In this document: positions 19,834 to 28,340 of the stretch, piece by piece
How the letters are laid out: each line of letters starts with the position of its first letter
How positions within the stretch are numbered: position 1 is the first letter of the stretch
Assembly: GCA_002840785.1 (NCBI GenBank)
Contig: PHCH01000040.1
Span: 1 to 46,519 of the forward strand
Direction of reading: 5' to 3'
Origin: Betaproteobacteria bacterium HGW-Betaproteobacteria-4
GTDB taxonomy: Bacteria; Pseudomonadota; Gammaproteobacteria; Burkholderiales; Rhodocyclaceae
DNA: 46,519 nucleotides
The notes under the pieces: model-generated
What the model was told of the DNA's origin: nothing
Databases searched by the model: none
Seen by the model: the letters and a program-made list of their open reading frames with translations, nothing else
Position numbers and translations under genes: made by a program

Positions 19834-20552
19834 CCAAGCGTTTCCTGCGCACCCTGCTCGACGAAGCCAGCCGCCCGTTCATCGGCGGCGGCCATTTCGC
19901 CTACCACTACGCGCGCGGCAAGCTGTCCTCCGACAGCATCTTCCGCGAGATCCTCAAGCGCGGCCTGTTCCCGGCCGAAGGCCGTTACCTCGACCTCGGC
20001 TGCGGCCAGGGCAGCCTGTTTTCCTGGCTGCTCGCCGCCCGCCATCTGTACGAGGCCGGCAATTGGCCGAAAGACTGGCCGGCCGCGCCGAAAGCCCTGA
20101 GCCTGCGCGGCATCGAACTCATGCAGAAGGACGTCGACCGCGCTGCCAAGGCGTTCGGCCCCGATCACCCTGTCCTGCGCATCGAGCAGGGCGACATGAC
20201 CAAGGCTGACTTCGGCCAGGCTGACGTCATCACCATCCTCGACGCCCTGCATTATTTTGATCACGCCCACCAGAAAGACGTCATCAAGCGCATCCGCGCC
20301 GCCTTGCCGCCCGGCGGACTGTTCCTGACCCGCGTCGGCGACGCCTCGGCCGGCCTGCCTTACCACCTGTGCAACTGGGTCGATCACGCCGTCACCTTCG
20401 TCCGCGGCCACCGCCTGCCGCGCCTCTACTGCCGGCCGCTGGCCGAGTGGATCGCCCTGCTCGAAAGCCTCGGCTTCACGGTCGAAACCGATCCGATGAA
20501 CGACATCAAGCCCTTCGCCAACGTCATGCTCGTTTGCCGCGTTCCGAGCTGA
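19830..20552 (+). CDS. Class I SAM-dependent methyltransferase
   Basis: A 240-residue Rossmann-fold methyltransferase. Motif I is YLDLGCGQGSL and a later acidic motif is ITILDALHYF. In aryl-polyene and xanthomonadin clusters such an enzyme is the candidate for O-methylation of the aryl head group. The ATG overlaps the deacetylase stop (ATGA), consistent with coupling. Confidence 0.85.
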   Translation: MTKRFLRTLLDEASRPFIGGGHFAYHYARGKLSSDSIFREILKRGLFPAEGRYLDLGCGQGSLFSWLLAARHLYEAGNWPKDWPAAPKALSLRGIELMQKDVDRAAKAFGPDHPVLRIEQGDMTKADFGQADVITILDALHYFDHAHQKDVIKRIRAALPPGGLFLTRVGDASAGLPYHLCNWVDHAVTFVRGHRLPRLYCRPLAEWIALLESLGFTVETDPMNDIKPFANVMLVCRVPS

Positions 20553-20556
20553 GCCA

Positions 20557-21738
20557 ATGCGTCGCAGCCGCCTGGCCGTCCTCACTGCAGCACTGCTTGC
20601 CACGCTGGCCGGCTGCTCGCTGTTCGAGGAAGGCGAGGAGGAGGGCGGCGCGCTGCCTTCCGACATGGCCCGCCGCGCCGATGGCCGGACAGCCACCGCC
20701 TGGCCGACCTCGCTGCCCGAAGCCGATGTCAAAAAGCGCATCGTCCGCCTCATTCCCAGCTACGCCAAAGACCGCGCCGGCTGGGCCAGCGACCTGCACA
20801 CCGCTTTCAAGGCGCTGGAAGTGCCGCACGCGACGCAAACCTACTGCGCCGCCATCGCCATCATCGAACAGGAATCCAGCTTCCAGGCCGACCCGAGCGT
20901 GCCCGGCCTGCCCCGCATCGTGCGCAGCGAACTCGAGAGCCGGGCCGGCCGCTACGGCGTGCCGTCGCTGCTCGTCAACGCCGCGCTGGCCAAGAAATCG
21001 CCTGACGGCAAGAGCTACAACGAGCGCATCGACGGGCTGAAAACCGAGAAGCAAGTCAACGCGCTGTTCGAAGACATGACCGGCGAACTGCCTTTCGGCC
21101 GCCAGTTGTTCGCCGACTACAACCCCGTGCGCACCGGCGGGCCGATGCAGGTCAGCATCGATTTCGCCACGCAACAGGTCAGGGAGCGCGATTACCCGTA
21201 CCCGATGGCCAAAAAAGTCCGCGACGAGGTGTTTACGCGGCGCGGCGGCGTCTATTTCGGCAGCGCCATCCTGCTCGACTACGAAGTGCCCTACGACAGC
21301 ATCGTCTATCGTTTTGCCGACTTCAACGCCGGCCGCTACAGCAGCCGCAACGCGGCTTTCCAGCGCGCCCTCGGCAAGCTCACCGGCAAGCCGCTGGCGC
21401 CGGATGGCGACTTGATGCGCTACGAAAACGGCCAGCCGGCAACCGTACCGAGCAGCGTCGAGGAAGCCGCCATCGGCATCGCCGGCAAGCTCGACATGAG
21501 CCGCCCACAAATCCGCCGCGACCTGCTCCTCGAAAAAACCGCCGCCTTCGGCCGCAGCCCACTCTTCAACCGCGTCTTCGAACTGGCCGAAAAAGGCGCC
21601 AAGTCGATGCCCCGCCAGGCCCTGCCGCAAATCGACCTGAAAAGCCCGAAAATCAGGCGAAAACTGACCACCGAGTGGTTCGCCAGGCGCGTCGAGGGGC
21701 GCTACCGCAGTTGTCTGGCGCGCAGTAGCGGCCGCTAG
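20557..21738 (+). CDS. DUF1615 lipoprotein
   Basis: A 393-residue predicted outer-membrane or periplasmic lipoprotein. The signal peptide ends in LAGC (lipobox, about residues 18-21), followed by an acidic stretch. The rest matches DUF1615, a family with no assigned function. It lies 4 bases after the methyltransferase, so it belongs to the operon. A role in anchoring or moving the polyene is possible but unproven. Confidence 0.8.
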   Translation: MRRSRLAVLTAALLATLAGCSLFEEGEEEGGALPSDMARRADGRTATAWPTSLPEADVKKRIVRLIPSYAKDRAGWASDLHTAFKALEVPHATQTYCAAIAIIEQESSFQADPSVPGLPRIVRSELESRAGRYGVPSLLVNAALAKKSPDGKSYNERIDGLKTEKQVNALFEDMTGELPFGRQLFADYNPVRTGGPMQVSIDFATQQVRERDYPYPMAKKVRDEVFTRRGGVYFGSAILLDYEVPYDSIVYRFADFNAGRYSSRNAAFQRALGKLTGKPLAPDGDLMRYENGQPATVPSSVEEAAIGIAGKLDMSRPQIRRDLLLEKTAAFGRSPLFNRVFELAEKGAKSMPRQALPQIDLKSPKIRRKLTTEWFARRVEGRYRSCLARSSGR

Positions 21739-21743
21739 CCGAT

Positions 21744-21783
21744 TGCTACGGTCAACCGGAAAAAACAGCCAAAATCAAAATCC
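21744..21783 (+). repeat. Dispersed ~40-bp repeat, copy 7 (intergenic)
   Basis: GCTACGGTCAACCGGAAAAA followed by CAGCCAAAATCAAAATCC, five bases after the DUF1615 stop codon. Confidence 0.85.
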
Positions 21784-21864
21784 GCGATCGGTTAGCCGCC
21801 AAGGCATTCACGCCGTGACCGCCAATCACCATGGCAGCTCGTCCAGCGAAGCCTCCCCCTCTGC

Positions 21865-21870
21865 TAAAAT
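21865..21870 (+). promoter_or_regulatory. Candidate -10 box (TAAAAT) for the second ketosynthase gene
   Basis: TGCTAAAATCAGC lies 27 bases before the GTG start at 21898, in the 159-base gap after the DUF1615 gene. It suggests an internal promoter for the 21898-25082 genes; no clear -35 is seen. Confidence 0.35.
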
Positions 21871-21897
21871 CAGCCCCACCCAATTTCGAGCGCCACC

Positions 21898-23088
21898 GTG
21901 ACTCCGCTGCTCCTTTCCGCCTACACCGCCACGACCTGCCTCGGCCGAGGGCTTGATGCCACCCGCGAGGCTTTGCGGGTCGGGCGGAGCGGGTTGGTGC
22001 CATGCGCTTTCGAGACGGTACAACTGGCGACCTGGATCGGCGAAGTCGCTGCGGTCGACGCCGAAAAACTGCCGGAAGCGCTGGCTGCCTACGATTGCCG
22101 TAACAACCGGCTGACGCAAATGGGCCTCGAAACCGACGGCTTTGCCGATCGAGTGCGCGAGGCGATCGCCCGTTACGGCAAGGCACGGGTCGGCGTCTTC
22201 CTCGGCACCAGCACGGCGGGCATTTTGCAGACCGAACTGGCCTATCGCCGCCGCGCCCCGGAAACTGGCGCACTGCCCGACGATTTCCACTACCGCACGA
22301 CGCACAACTCCTTCTCGCTGGCCGAATTCACCCGCGACTATTTCGGTCTGGAAGGCATGGCCATGGCCATTTCGACGGCCTGTTCGTCGAGCGCCAAGGT
22401 CTTTGCCGCCGCCGCCCGCCAGCTTGAACTCGGCACCATCGACGCGGCCATCGTCGGCGGCGTCGATACCCTGTGCCTGACCACGCTCTACGGCTTCGCC
22501 TCGCTGCAACTCACTTCAGCCCTGCCCTGCCGCCCGTATGACGAAGCGCGCAACGGCATTTCGGTCGGCGAGGGCGCCGCTTTCGCACTGCTCGAACGCT
22601 GCGAACGACCGGCCACCGGCTCGGTGCTGCTGCTCGGTACCGGCGAATCGAGCGACGCCTATCACATGTCCTCGCCACACCCGGAAGGCCTGGGTGCCAA
22701 AATGGCCATGGAGGCCGCCCTGCGCTCGGCCGGGCTGGGCGCCGCGGACATCGACTACATCAACCTGCACGGCACCTCGACGCCGGCCAACGACGCCGCC
22801 GAGGGCAAGGCCGTCAGCGCGCTGTTCGGCAACACGGTTCCCTGCAGTTCGACCAAGGGCGCCACCGGCCACACGCTGGGTGCCGCCGGGGCAGTCGAAG
22901 CGATCATCTGCGCCCTGACGCTGACCGACGGCTTCCTGCCCGGCAGCCCGGGCACGGAAAACGTCGATCCGGCCATTCCCATCGATTACCTGCTGAAAAC
23001 CCGTGACGGCAAGGTCAAGCGCGCCCTGACCAATTCCTTCGGCTTCGGCGGCAGCAATTGCAGCCTGATTCTCGGAGTCGCCAAATGA
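21898..23088 (+). CDS. Beta-ketoacyl-ACP synthase (ApeO-like)
   Basis: A 396-residue ketosynthase beginning with GTG. The triad is Cys162 in STACSSS, His291 in NLHGTST and His325 in KGATGHTLGA, with the C-terminal NSFGFGGSN motif. It likely pairs with the next gene, a ketosynthase-like chain-length factor, as ApeO does with ApeC, forming the condensing heterodimer. Its stop overlaps that start (ATGA). Confidence 0.92.
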   Translation: MTPLLLSAYTATTCLGRGLDATREALRVGRSGLVPCAFETVQLATWIGEVAAVDAEKLPEALAAYDCRNNRLTQMGLETDGFADRVREAIARYGKARVGVFLGTSTAGILQTELAYRRRAPETGALPDDFHYRTTHNSFSLAEFTRDYFGLEGMAMAISTACSSSAKVFAAAARQLELGTIDAAIVGGVDTLCLTTLYGFASLQLTSALPCRPYDEARNGISVGEGAAFALLERCERPATGSVLLLGTGESSDAYHMSSPHPEGLGAKMAMEAALRSAGLGAADIDYINLHGTSTPANDAAEGKAVSALFGNTVPCSSTKGATGHTLGAAGAVEAIICALTLTDGFLPGSPGTENVDPAIPIDYLLKTRDGKVKRALTNSFGFGGSNCSLILGVAK

Positions 23089-23885
23089 GCCGCCCGCTGA
23101 CCGCCTGGATCGAAGGCATTGGATTCCTGGCCCCCGGCCTGCCGGACTGGCTGACCGCCCGTGCCGTTTTGCGCGGCGAAACGCCGTTGACCGCAGCCCC
23201 TTCCGTTTTGCCGGCGCCGAGCATCCTGCCGCCAGCCGAACGCCGTCGGGCCAGCCGCGTCGTCAAGCTGACGCTGGCCGTCGGTCTCGAAGCCGCTGCC
23301 CATGCCGGCGCCGATGTCGCGACGCTGGCTACTGTCTTCTCCGCCTCGGGCGCCGACGGCCACAACTGCCACGCCCTGTGCGAGCAACTGGCCACCGACG
23401 ACCGCCAGATTTCGCCGACCCGTTTCCACAATTCGGTGCACAACGCCGCCGCCGGTTACTGGGGCATCGCCACCGGGGCGATGGCGTCGTGTCAGGTCAT
23501 CTGCGCCTACGACGCGAGCTTTGGCGCCGGCCTGATCGACGCCCTGGGGCAGGTTGTTCTCGACCGCCAGCCGACACTTTTGATCGCTTACGACAGCGAA
23601 TATCCCGAGCCGCTGTTTGCCAAGCGGCCCGTTCCGGACGTCGCCGGCGTTGCCCTGTTGCTGACGCCAGAACGCAGTGAGCGCTCGCTCGCGTCGATTA
23701 GCGTGACGCCCTCCAGCGCCTCTGCCGAACCGCTGGCCGACGCCGAACTCGAAGCCCTGCGCGTCTCCATCCCGGCCCTGCGCGCCTTGCCGCTGCTGCA
23801 AAAGCTGGCGCGTGGCGAAGCCGGCGAAATCTGCCTCGACTACCTGCCGCCGATGCAATTGAAGGTCGACATCAGGCTGTGCTAG
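23085..23885 (+). CDS. Ketosynthase-like chain-length factor (ApeC-like)
   Basis: A 266-residue short ketosynthase-fold protein of PF13723 type. It lacks the TACSSS active-site cysteine and instead has the SVHNAAAGYWGIATGA segment typical of the ApeC/chain-length-factor group. It is probably inactive alone and stabilises the upstream ketosynthase, setting polyene length. ATG at 23085 overlaps the ketosynthase stop; the next gene (GTG at 23879) overlaps its end by 7 bases. Confidence 0.85.
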   Translation: MSRPLTAWIEGIGFLAPGLPDWLTARAVLRGETPLTAAPSVLPAPSILPPAERRRASRVVKLTLAVGLEAAAHAGADVATLATVFSASGADGHNCHALCEQLATDDRQISPTRFHNSVHNAAAGYWGIATGAMASCQVICAYDASFGAGLIDALGQVVLDRQPTLLIAYDSEYPEPLFAKRPVPDVAGVALLLTPERSERSLASISVTPSSASAEPLADAELEALRVSIPALRALPLLQKLARGEAGEICLDYLPPMQLKVDIRLC

Positions 23886-24316
23886 ACCAGAGCTGGATCG
23901 CCGCCCACATCCCGCATCAGGGCAGCATGTGCCTGCTCGATGCGGTGAAGGAGTGGTCCGACTCGGCGATCGCCTGCCGCGCCAGCAGCCACACCGACCC
24001 GGCCAATCCGCTGCGCGCCGAAGGTCGTCTGGGCGCCGCCAACGGCATCGAATACGCCGCCCAGGCCATGGCCATCCACGGCGCGCTGATCGCCGGTGAC
24101 GATGCCGCGCCACGCCAGGGCTACCTGACCAGCGTGCGCAGCGTCAGCCTGCACGTCGCGCGTCTCGACGACCTGCCGGGCGAACTCGACGTGCATGCCG
24201 AGCGCCTGTCGGGCGACGCCAACAACATCCTCTACCAGTTCTCGCTCAGCCACGCCGGCCGCTGCCTGCTCGAAGGCCGCGCCGCCGTGGTTCTCGACGC
24301 GTCGGCGCTGGGCTGA
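23879..24316 (+). CDS. ApeP-like hotdog dehydratase
   Basis: A 145-residue hotdog-fold protein starting with GTG. The segment IPHQGSMCLLDAVKEW is the characteristic opening of ApeP-type 3-hydroxyacyl-ACP dehydratases. With the ApeI-like protein at 14199 it would form the dehydratase of the polyene cycle. The next gene, the FabG-like reductase, follows across a repeat copy that holds its ribosome-binding site. Confidence 0.87.
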   Translation: MLDQSWIAAHIPHQGSMCLLDAVKEWSDSAIACRASSHTDPANPLRAEGRLGAANGIEYAAQAMAIHGALIAGDDAAPRQGYLTSVRSVSLHVARLDDLPGELDVHAERLSGDANNILYQFSLSHAGRCLLEGRAAVVLDASALG

Positions 24317-24320
24317 GCGA

Positions 24321-24362
24321 ATCCCACGGTCAACCGGAAAAAATGGCCAAAAAGGAAATCTC
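24321..24362 (+). repeat. Dispersed ~40-bp repeat, copy 8 (intergenic, carries the FabG ribosome-binding site)
   Basis: CCCACGGTCAACCGGAAAAA followed by ATGGCCAAAAAGGAAATCTC, ending directly at the FabG start codon. The AAGGAAA inside the repeat is the only Shine-Dalgarno-like sequence before that start. Confidence 0.9.
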
Positions 24363-25082
24363 ATGAAGCGTGCTCTCGTCACCGGCGGCAGCGGCGGCAT
24401 CGGTGCTGCGATCTGCAAGCGCCTGGCGGCTGACGGCCATCACGTCATCGTCCACGCCAATCGCAGCCGGGAGAAGGCGGAAGCTGTCGTCGCCGAGATC
24501 GTTGCCGCCGGCGGCAGTGCCGAAGCCGTCGCTTTCGATGTCACCGAACGCGCCGCCACTGCGGCCGCGCTGGACAAGCTGCTCGAACCAGGGCCGATCC
24601 AGATTCTCGTCAACAACGCCGGCATCCACGCCGATGCGGTATTCCCCGGCATGAGCGCCGAGCAGTGGCATTCGGTCGTCGACGTCTCGCTCAACGGCTT
24701 TTTCAACGTCACCCAGCCGCTGACCATGCCGATGATCCGCACGCGCTGGGGCCGCATCGTCAATATTTCGTCGATTGCCGGCATCACCGGCAACCGCGGT
24801 CAGGTCAATTACTCGGCGGCCAAGGGGGCATTGCACGCCGCCAGCAAATCGCTGGCGCTGGAGCTGGCCAGCCGCGGCATCACGGTCAATGCCGTGGCAC
24901 CGGGCATCATCGCCACCGACATGATCGACGGCACGTTCGACGCCGAAGCGATCAAGAATCTGGTGCCGATGAAACGCGCCGGCAAGCCCGAAGAAGTGGC
25001 CGATCTCGTCGCTTTCCTCGCTTCCGAACAAGCCGCCTACATTTCCGGACAGGTCATCTCGATCAACGGCGCGATGATCTGA
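24363..25082 (+). CDS. 3-oxoacyl-ACP reductase, FabG type (ApeQ-like)
   Basis: A 239-residue short-chain dehydrogenase. It shows the NAD(P)-binding motif GGSGGIG, the NNAG motif, the catalytic serine in NISSIAG and the YSAAK active-site pair. It would reduce the 3-ketoacyl-ACP intermediate in each polyene cycle. ATG at 24363 is chosen because the conserved MKRALVTGGSGGIG begins there; a longer upstream frame overlaps ApeP and is not credible. It is the last gene of the plus-strand operon. Confidence 0.93.
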   Translation: MKRALVTGGSGGIGAAICKRLAADGHHVIVHANRSREKAEAVVAEIVAAGGSAEAVAFDVTERAATAAALDKLLEPGPIQILVNNAGIHADAVFPGMSAEQWHSVVDVSLNGFFNVTQPLTMPMIRTRWGRIVNISSIAGITGNRGQVNYSAAKGALHAASKSLALELASRGITVNAVAPGIIATDMIDGTFDAEAIKNLVPMKRAGKPEEVADLVAFLASEQAAYISGQVISINGAMI

Positions 25083-25083
25083 A

Positions 25084-25101
25084 GCCGGCCTTCGGGCCGG
25101 C
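25084..25101 (+). terminator. GC-rich hairpin after FabG
   Basis: A 7-bp stem GCCGGCC with a TTCG tetraloop and GGCCGGC directly after the FabG stop. It is followed by AAATAATT without a true T-run, so termination is probable only if weak or assisted. Confidence 0.4.
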
Positions 25102-25174
25102 AAATAATTCACCTTGCATGCGCCGGCCCGATGCCGGATGATCGGATTCGACCCTTCGCCAAGGAGCATCCGCC

Positions 25175-25585
25175 ATGCCGAGTTTCTATCCCCGTGTTAC
25201 CTCGAAAGCCTCGTCCGAACCGGAAACCGGGGCGGCCGTCGATTTTTTCCAGAACCCGTTGTCCGCCTGGCAATCGTTCCAGATGCCGCTGTCGGGCGAC
25301 GTCGTGCAGCCGTGGTCATGGGCATTCGGCCCGACCTTCAATATCAGCCTCGGACGCAGCACCAACCCGCAAGTCGAGCAGGAAGTGCTCGATGAAGTCG
25401 GCAGCTACGGCAAGCAGCTCGGCTGCATTGGCGATGCACTGGCGGTGCTCATCAAGCACGTCAAGCTGGACGATCTGAGCCCCGCCGAACACGATGCCAT
25501 CACCAAGCTGCGCTTCCAGCTCGAGGCCATCGAACAGGTCAAGGCCGGCCACCGGACGCCGAAAAAGGTCGTCAAACGCGCCTGA
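25175..25585 (+). CDS. Unrecognised small protein (136 aa)
   Basis: I do not recognise this family. The start is supported by AAGGAG at the right spacing. The protein has a Trp/Phe/Pro-rich N-terminal part (LSAWQSFQ, QPWSWAFGP) and a helical, charged C-terminal half (about residues 65-135) ending in the basic tail KKVVKRA. No signal peptide or membrane helix is visible. It lies between the two polyene operons and need not belong to them. Confidence 0.6.
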   Translation: MPSFYPRVTSKASSEPETGAAVDFFQNPLSAWQSFQMPLSGDVVQPWSWAFGPTFNISLGRSTNPQVEQEVLDEVGSYGKQLGCIGDALAVLIKHVKLDDLSPAEHDAITKLRFQLEAIEQVKAGHRTPKKVVKRA

Positions 25586-25637
25586 GGCGTTTGCCCAGGG
25601 CTAGAATAAAGCGCCTGAACCTTTCAAGGAGGCGTCT

Positions 25638-25892
25638 ATGAATCCCCCAAACGACAGCTGCCTGAGTCTGCACCAGGCGGCACAAATGCTGGCCGCCGGG
25701 CCGGACGACCAGCACGAGATTGAAGTCGCGCTGGCCCACGCCATCGAACATGGCGAGCTGCCCGCCAATGTAAAACGCTGGGCGACCGAGCAATGGGAAG
25801 GGCGGCAGTTGCCGGGCAATATCAACCGGCTGGAAACCTTCATCGAGCGCACCGAACTCGACGCCTGGCAGCGCGGCCGCCAGCCGGCCTGA
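25638..25892 (+). CDS. Unrecognised small protein (84 aa)
   Basis: I do not recognise this family. A strong AAGGAGG ribosome-binding site precedes the ATG. The product is helical, acidic and without a signal peptide; the opening CLSLHQAAQMLAAG resembles the helix-turn-helix start of excisionase-like proteins, but too weakly to call. A TAGAAT box at 25602-25607 may be its promoter. Confidence 0.6.
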   Translation: MNPPNDSCLSLHQAAQMLAAGPDDQHEIEVALAHAIEHGELPANVKRWATEQWEGRQLPGNINRLETFIERTELDAWQRGRQPA

Positions 25893-25924
25893 GCGACATG
25901 TCCCGGCCAGGCTAGCTTTGGCAA

Positions 25925-26569
25925 TTACCGGACGATCTCAACCTTGGATTCAAATTTGTGGACACCGGATGTCTCGGTGATATCCACAATGCTTGCATAT
26001 TCCAGGTCGGCCGGCACTTGCTCCTGGCGCGGGTGGTCGTAGCCGAACTCATCGTAATAATGCTTGACCACCGTTCTGTAGCCAGTCACCCGGGCGCTGG
26101 CGATGTAGTACTTGCCGGGTTTCACATTCTTGAAGCTATAACGCCCGAACTCGTCGGACCTGGCCGTTCGCCGGTATTCAGTCAGCTTGGGGCTGATGGT
26201 AATTTTTACGGACGAGTAATCGCGATGCCGCTTGATATCGGCATTCAGCTTCTTTTGCATGGCCAGATATTCTTCAAGGTAAGGCGTATAGGGATACAGA
26301 TAGACATTGGTATCCACGACGGGAATGCTGCCTTGCATGCAGCCAATTGCCCGACCGTAGCAACTGACCAATACCGATTTGATTTCAACGTTGCCCGGTT
26401 TCAAGGCCGCTTTCGCCTGCGCTTCATCAAACGATGTTTGCGGCGCGCGTGGCGCCAAGGCCTTGGCCTTTCTGTCGGCACGGTCGACCGGATCGCCAGC
26501 TAGGGTGGCGCAGGCGGATATTGCCAGCGATGCACACAGCATCAAGCCAAATTTGATTCGGTTTTTCAT
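25925..26569 (-). CDS. Lipoprotein with a possible carboxypeptidase-regulatory-like domain
   Basis: A 214-residue protein with a lipoprotein signal (MKNRIKFGLMLCASLAISAC; lipobox ISAC near residue 19). The C-terminal part includes DEFGRYSFKNVKPGKYYIASARV, the pattern of a carboxypeptidase-regulatory-like beta sandwich. It is probably attached to the outer or inner membrane facing the periplasm. No link to the polyene cluster is evident. The stop lies 33 bases after the stop of the convergent 84-residue gene. Confidence 0.7.
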   Translation of the reverse strand: MKNRIKFGLMLCASLAISACATLAGDPVDRADRKAKALAPRAPQTSFDEAQAKAALKPGNVEIKSVLVSCYGRAIGCMQGSIPVVDTNVYLYPYTPYLEEYLAMQKKLNADIKRHRDYSSVKITISPKLTEYRRTARSDEFGRYSFKNVKPGKYYIASARVTGYRTVVKHYYDEFGYDHPRQEQVPADLEYASIVDITETSGVHKFESKVEIVR

Positions 26570-26851
26570 TTCAATTTATTGCCAGGCTCGGCAGAGCGGG
26601 CCGGAAATGCCGATCTGCCGTGGATTTATGTATTGCGGGGGAAGACAGCGCACGCTTTACAAAAACGCTCATGCCTTGGCCCTTGCACCGAAAAATAGCG
26701 CTGGCCCCACAGAACGGCCTGCGCCATGCGCTTCGCATTTTACCCGCCGAGCCAACCCGGCACATCATTATTCACACCAATGTCATGAATGGCTTGAACG
26801 CAGGCCTGCCAAGTCAATGCCTTGCCGCGTTGTCGCCAGCTCGCGCTGATT
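26570..26851. other. Intergenic region without a recognisable gene
   Basis: Only short, overlapping frames of unlikely composition occur here. I see no clear promoter, terminator or repeat copy in these 282 bases. Confidence 0.5.
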
Positions 26852-27181
26852 TCAGCCGGCAGTCAGACCGGCAAGGATTGCTGCTATTTCCATTTCGCTG
26901 CCAGGCCGAACGACGCGGCCGATTTCCTGGCCGTCACGCAGCAGGATCAGCGTCGGCCACAGCTTGACGCGAAAACTGCGTCCGAGACGGCGTCCAGGGC
27001 CATCTTCGATTTTCAGGTGGGGCAGGGCCGGATGCGCCTGTAAGGCCGCCGCTATGGCCTGTTGGGCGCCCTGGCAATGGCCGCACCAGTTGGCGCCGAA
27101 CTCGAGTAGGACATCACCGGGCGTGGCATCGACCAAGGCCCGCTCGGGCGCGTCGGCGGCGTAGTTGGCAACATAGGCCAT
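26852..27181 (-). CDS. Thioredoxin-family protein
   Basis: A 109-residue thioredoxin-fold protein with the redox motif WCGHC and the cis-proline segment LWPTLILLRDGQEIGR. It has no signal peptide, so it is probably cytosolic. It is the last gene of the minus-strand run, 10 bases after the antiporter. Confidence 0.87.
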   Translation of the reverse strand: MAYVANYAADAPERALVDATPGDVLLEFGANWCGHCQGAQQAIAAALQAHPALPHLKIEDGPGRRLGRSFRVKLWPTLILLRDGQEIGRVVRPGSEMEIAAILAGLTAG

Positions 27182-27191
27182 GGGATTCTCC

Positions 27192-28340
27192 TCAGGCGGA
27201 ACGCAAAATCAGCGATTTCAATCGCGCCAGCTTCGGGGCGACCATCGGCACCGTCAGCATGGTGCTGGCGACGGCCATGAGCAGCAGGGCGGTGAAGGTA
27301 TCGCTGGTGATGATCTGCTTGTCGAGCAGGATGTTGGCGAAAATGATCATGATCAGGGCCTTGGTCTGCAGCAGCCAGCCGATGATGCTGGCTTCGCCGG
27401 GCCCCCATTTGAGGATGCGGCCAGCGATCCGGACGCCGATCAGCTTGCCGGCGACCGAGGCAACGAGCAATAGCGCGGCGGCAATGAAGACGGCGGCGCC
27501 GCCGACATCCCAGTTGGTGCGCAGGCCGGTGGACAGGAAGAAGACGGGCATGAAGACGAGCAGCACGTGGTGGCGCAGGAGGTCCATTTTTTCCTGATCG
27601 AACCACTCGGCTTCCATGCTCGCCCCGGCCAGGAAGGCGCCGACCATGAAATGCAGGCCGGCCCAGTCGGCGCCAAAGGCCACCACGGTCAGCCAGATCA
27701 GCGCGACATACGCGAGGGCAAAGACGAGCAGGAAGGAGAGCTGGCGGCCGATCCGCTCCCAGTCCATGAGAATGAGCGCCAGCACGCCCCAGATCGCGAT
27801 GTCGTCGAGGCTGGCGTAGCGCAGGATGCGCTGGCCGATGGGCTGGCGGAGGATTTCCAGCTTTTCCATGAAGAGGATCAGGATGGGCAGGGCGGTTACC
27901 GCGCAGGCCATGCCGACACCGAGGACGAATTGCCAGGTCATGGCTTTTGGCCCGATCCAGCCGTCGACCGTAAGCATCAGCCCGGCCGCTATGCCGCTCA
28001 GCAGCAGCGGGGTGCCCAGCGCCAGGCCGGCCGTGATGCCGCTCTCGCGCCGATAGGCCCAGACTTTCTTCAGATCGAGTTCGACGCCGGCGATCATCAC
28101 GAACAGCATGACCGCCCACCAGGCGATGCCGTTCAGCGACTGGATAACGGTCGGATTGAAGACGAACTGGTAGTACTCGGGAAAAGCCCGGCCGAGAACG
28201 CCCGGCCCGAGCAGGATGCCGGTGATGATCTGGACGACGACGAGCGGCGCGTAGTAATCGGTCTTGCCCAGCCGCCAGATCAGGAAAGGCACGGTGAAGA
28301 TGATCGCCATGGCGATCAGGAAGACTTCGGTCGTGTTCAT
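27192..28340 (-). CDS. Cation:proton antiporter, CPA2 type
   Basis: A 382-residue protein with about twelve hydrophobic segments. The region GILLGPGVLG and the segment ALPILILFMEKLEI match Kef/CPA2 sodium/hydrogen exchangers. No RCK/TrkA nucleotide-binding domain follows. It should exchange a cation (K+ or Na+) for protons at the inner membrane. ATG at 28340 overlaps the glycosyltransferase stop, so it is coupled to the polyene operon, but a pigment role is not known. Confidence 0.8.
   Translation of the reverse strand: MNTTEVFLIAMAIIFTVPFLIWRLGKTDYYAPLVVVQIITGILLGPGVLGRAFPEYYQFVFNPTVIQSLNGIAWWAVMLFVMIAGVELDLKKVWAYRRESGITAGLALGTPLLLSGIAAGLMLTVDGWIGPKAMTWQFVLGVGMACAVTALPILILFMEKLEILRQPIGQRILRYASLDDIAIWGVLALILMDWERIGRQLSFLLVFALAYVALIWLTVVAFGADWAGLHFMVGAFLAGASMEAEWFDQEKMDLLRHHVLLVFMPVFFLSTGLRTNWDVGGAAVFIAAALLLVASVAGKLIGVRIAGRILKWGPGEASIIGWLLQTKALIMIIFANILLDKQIITSDTFTALLLMAVASTMLTVPMVAPKLARLKSLILRSA

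Noticed and set aside
26571..26768. Minus-strand 65-codon frame in the gap before the thioredoxin gene
   Set aside because: It has no ribosome-binding site, unlikely composition and no family resemblance.
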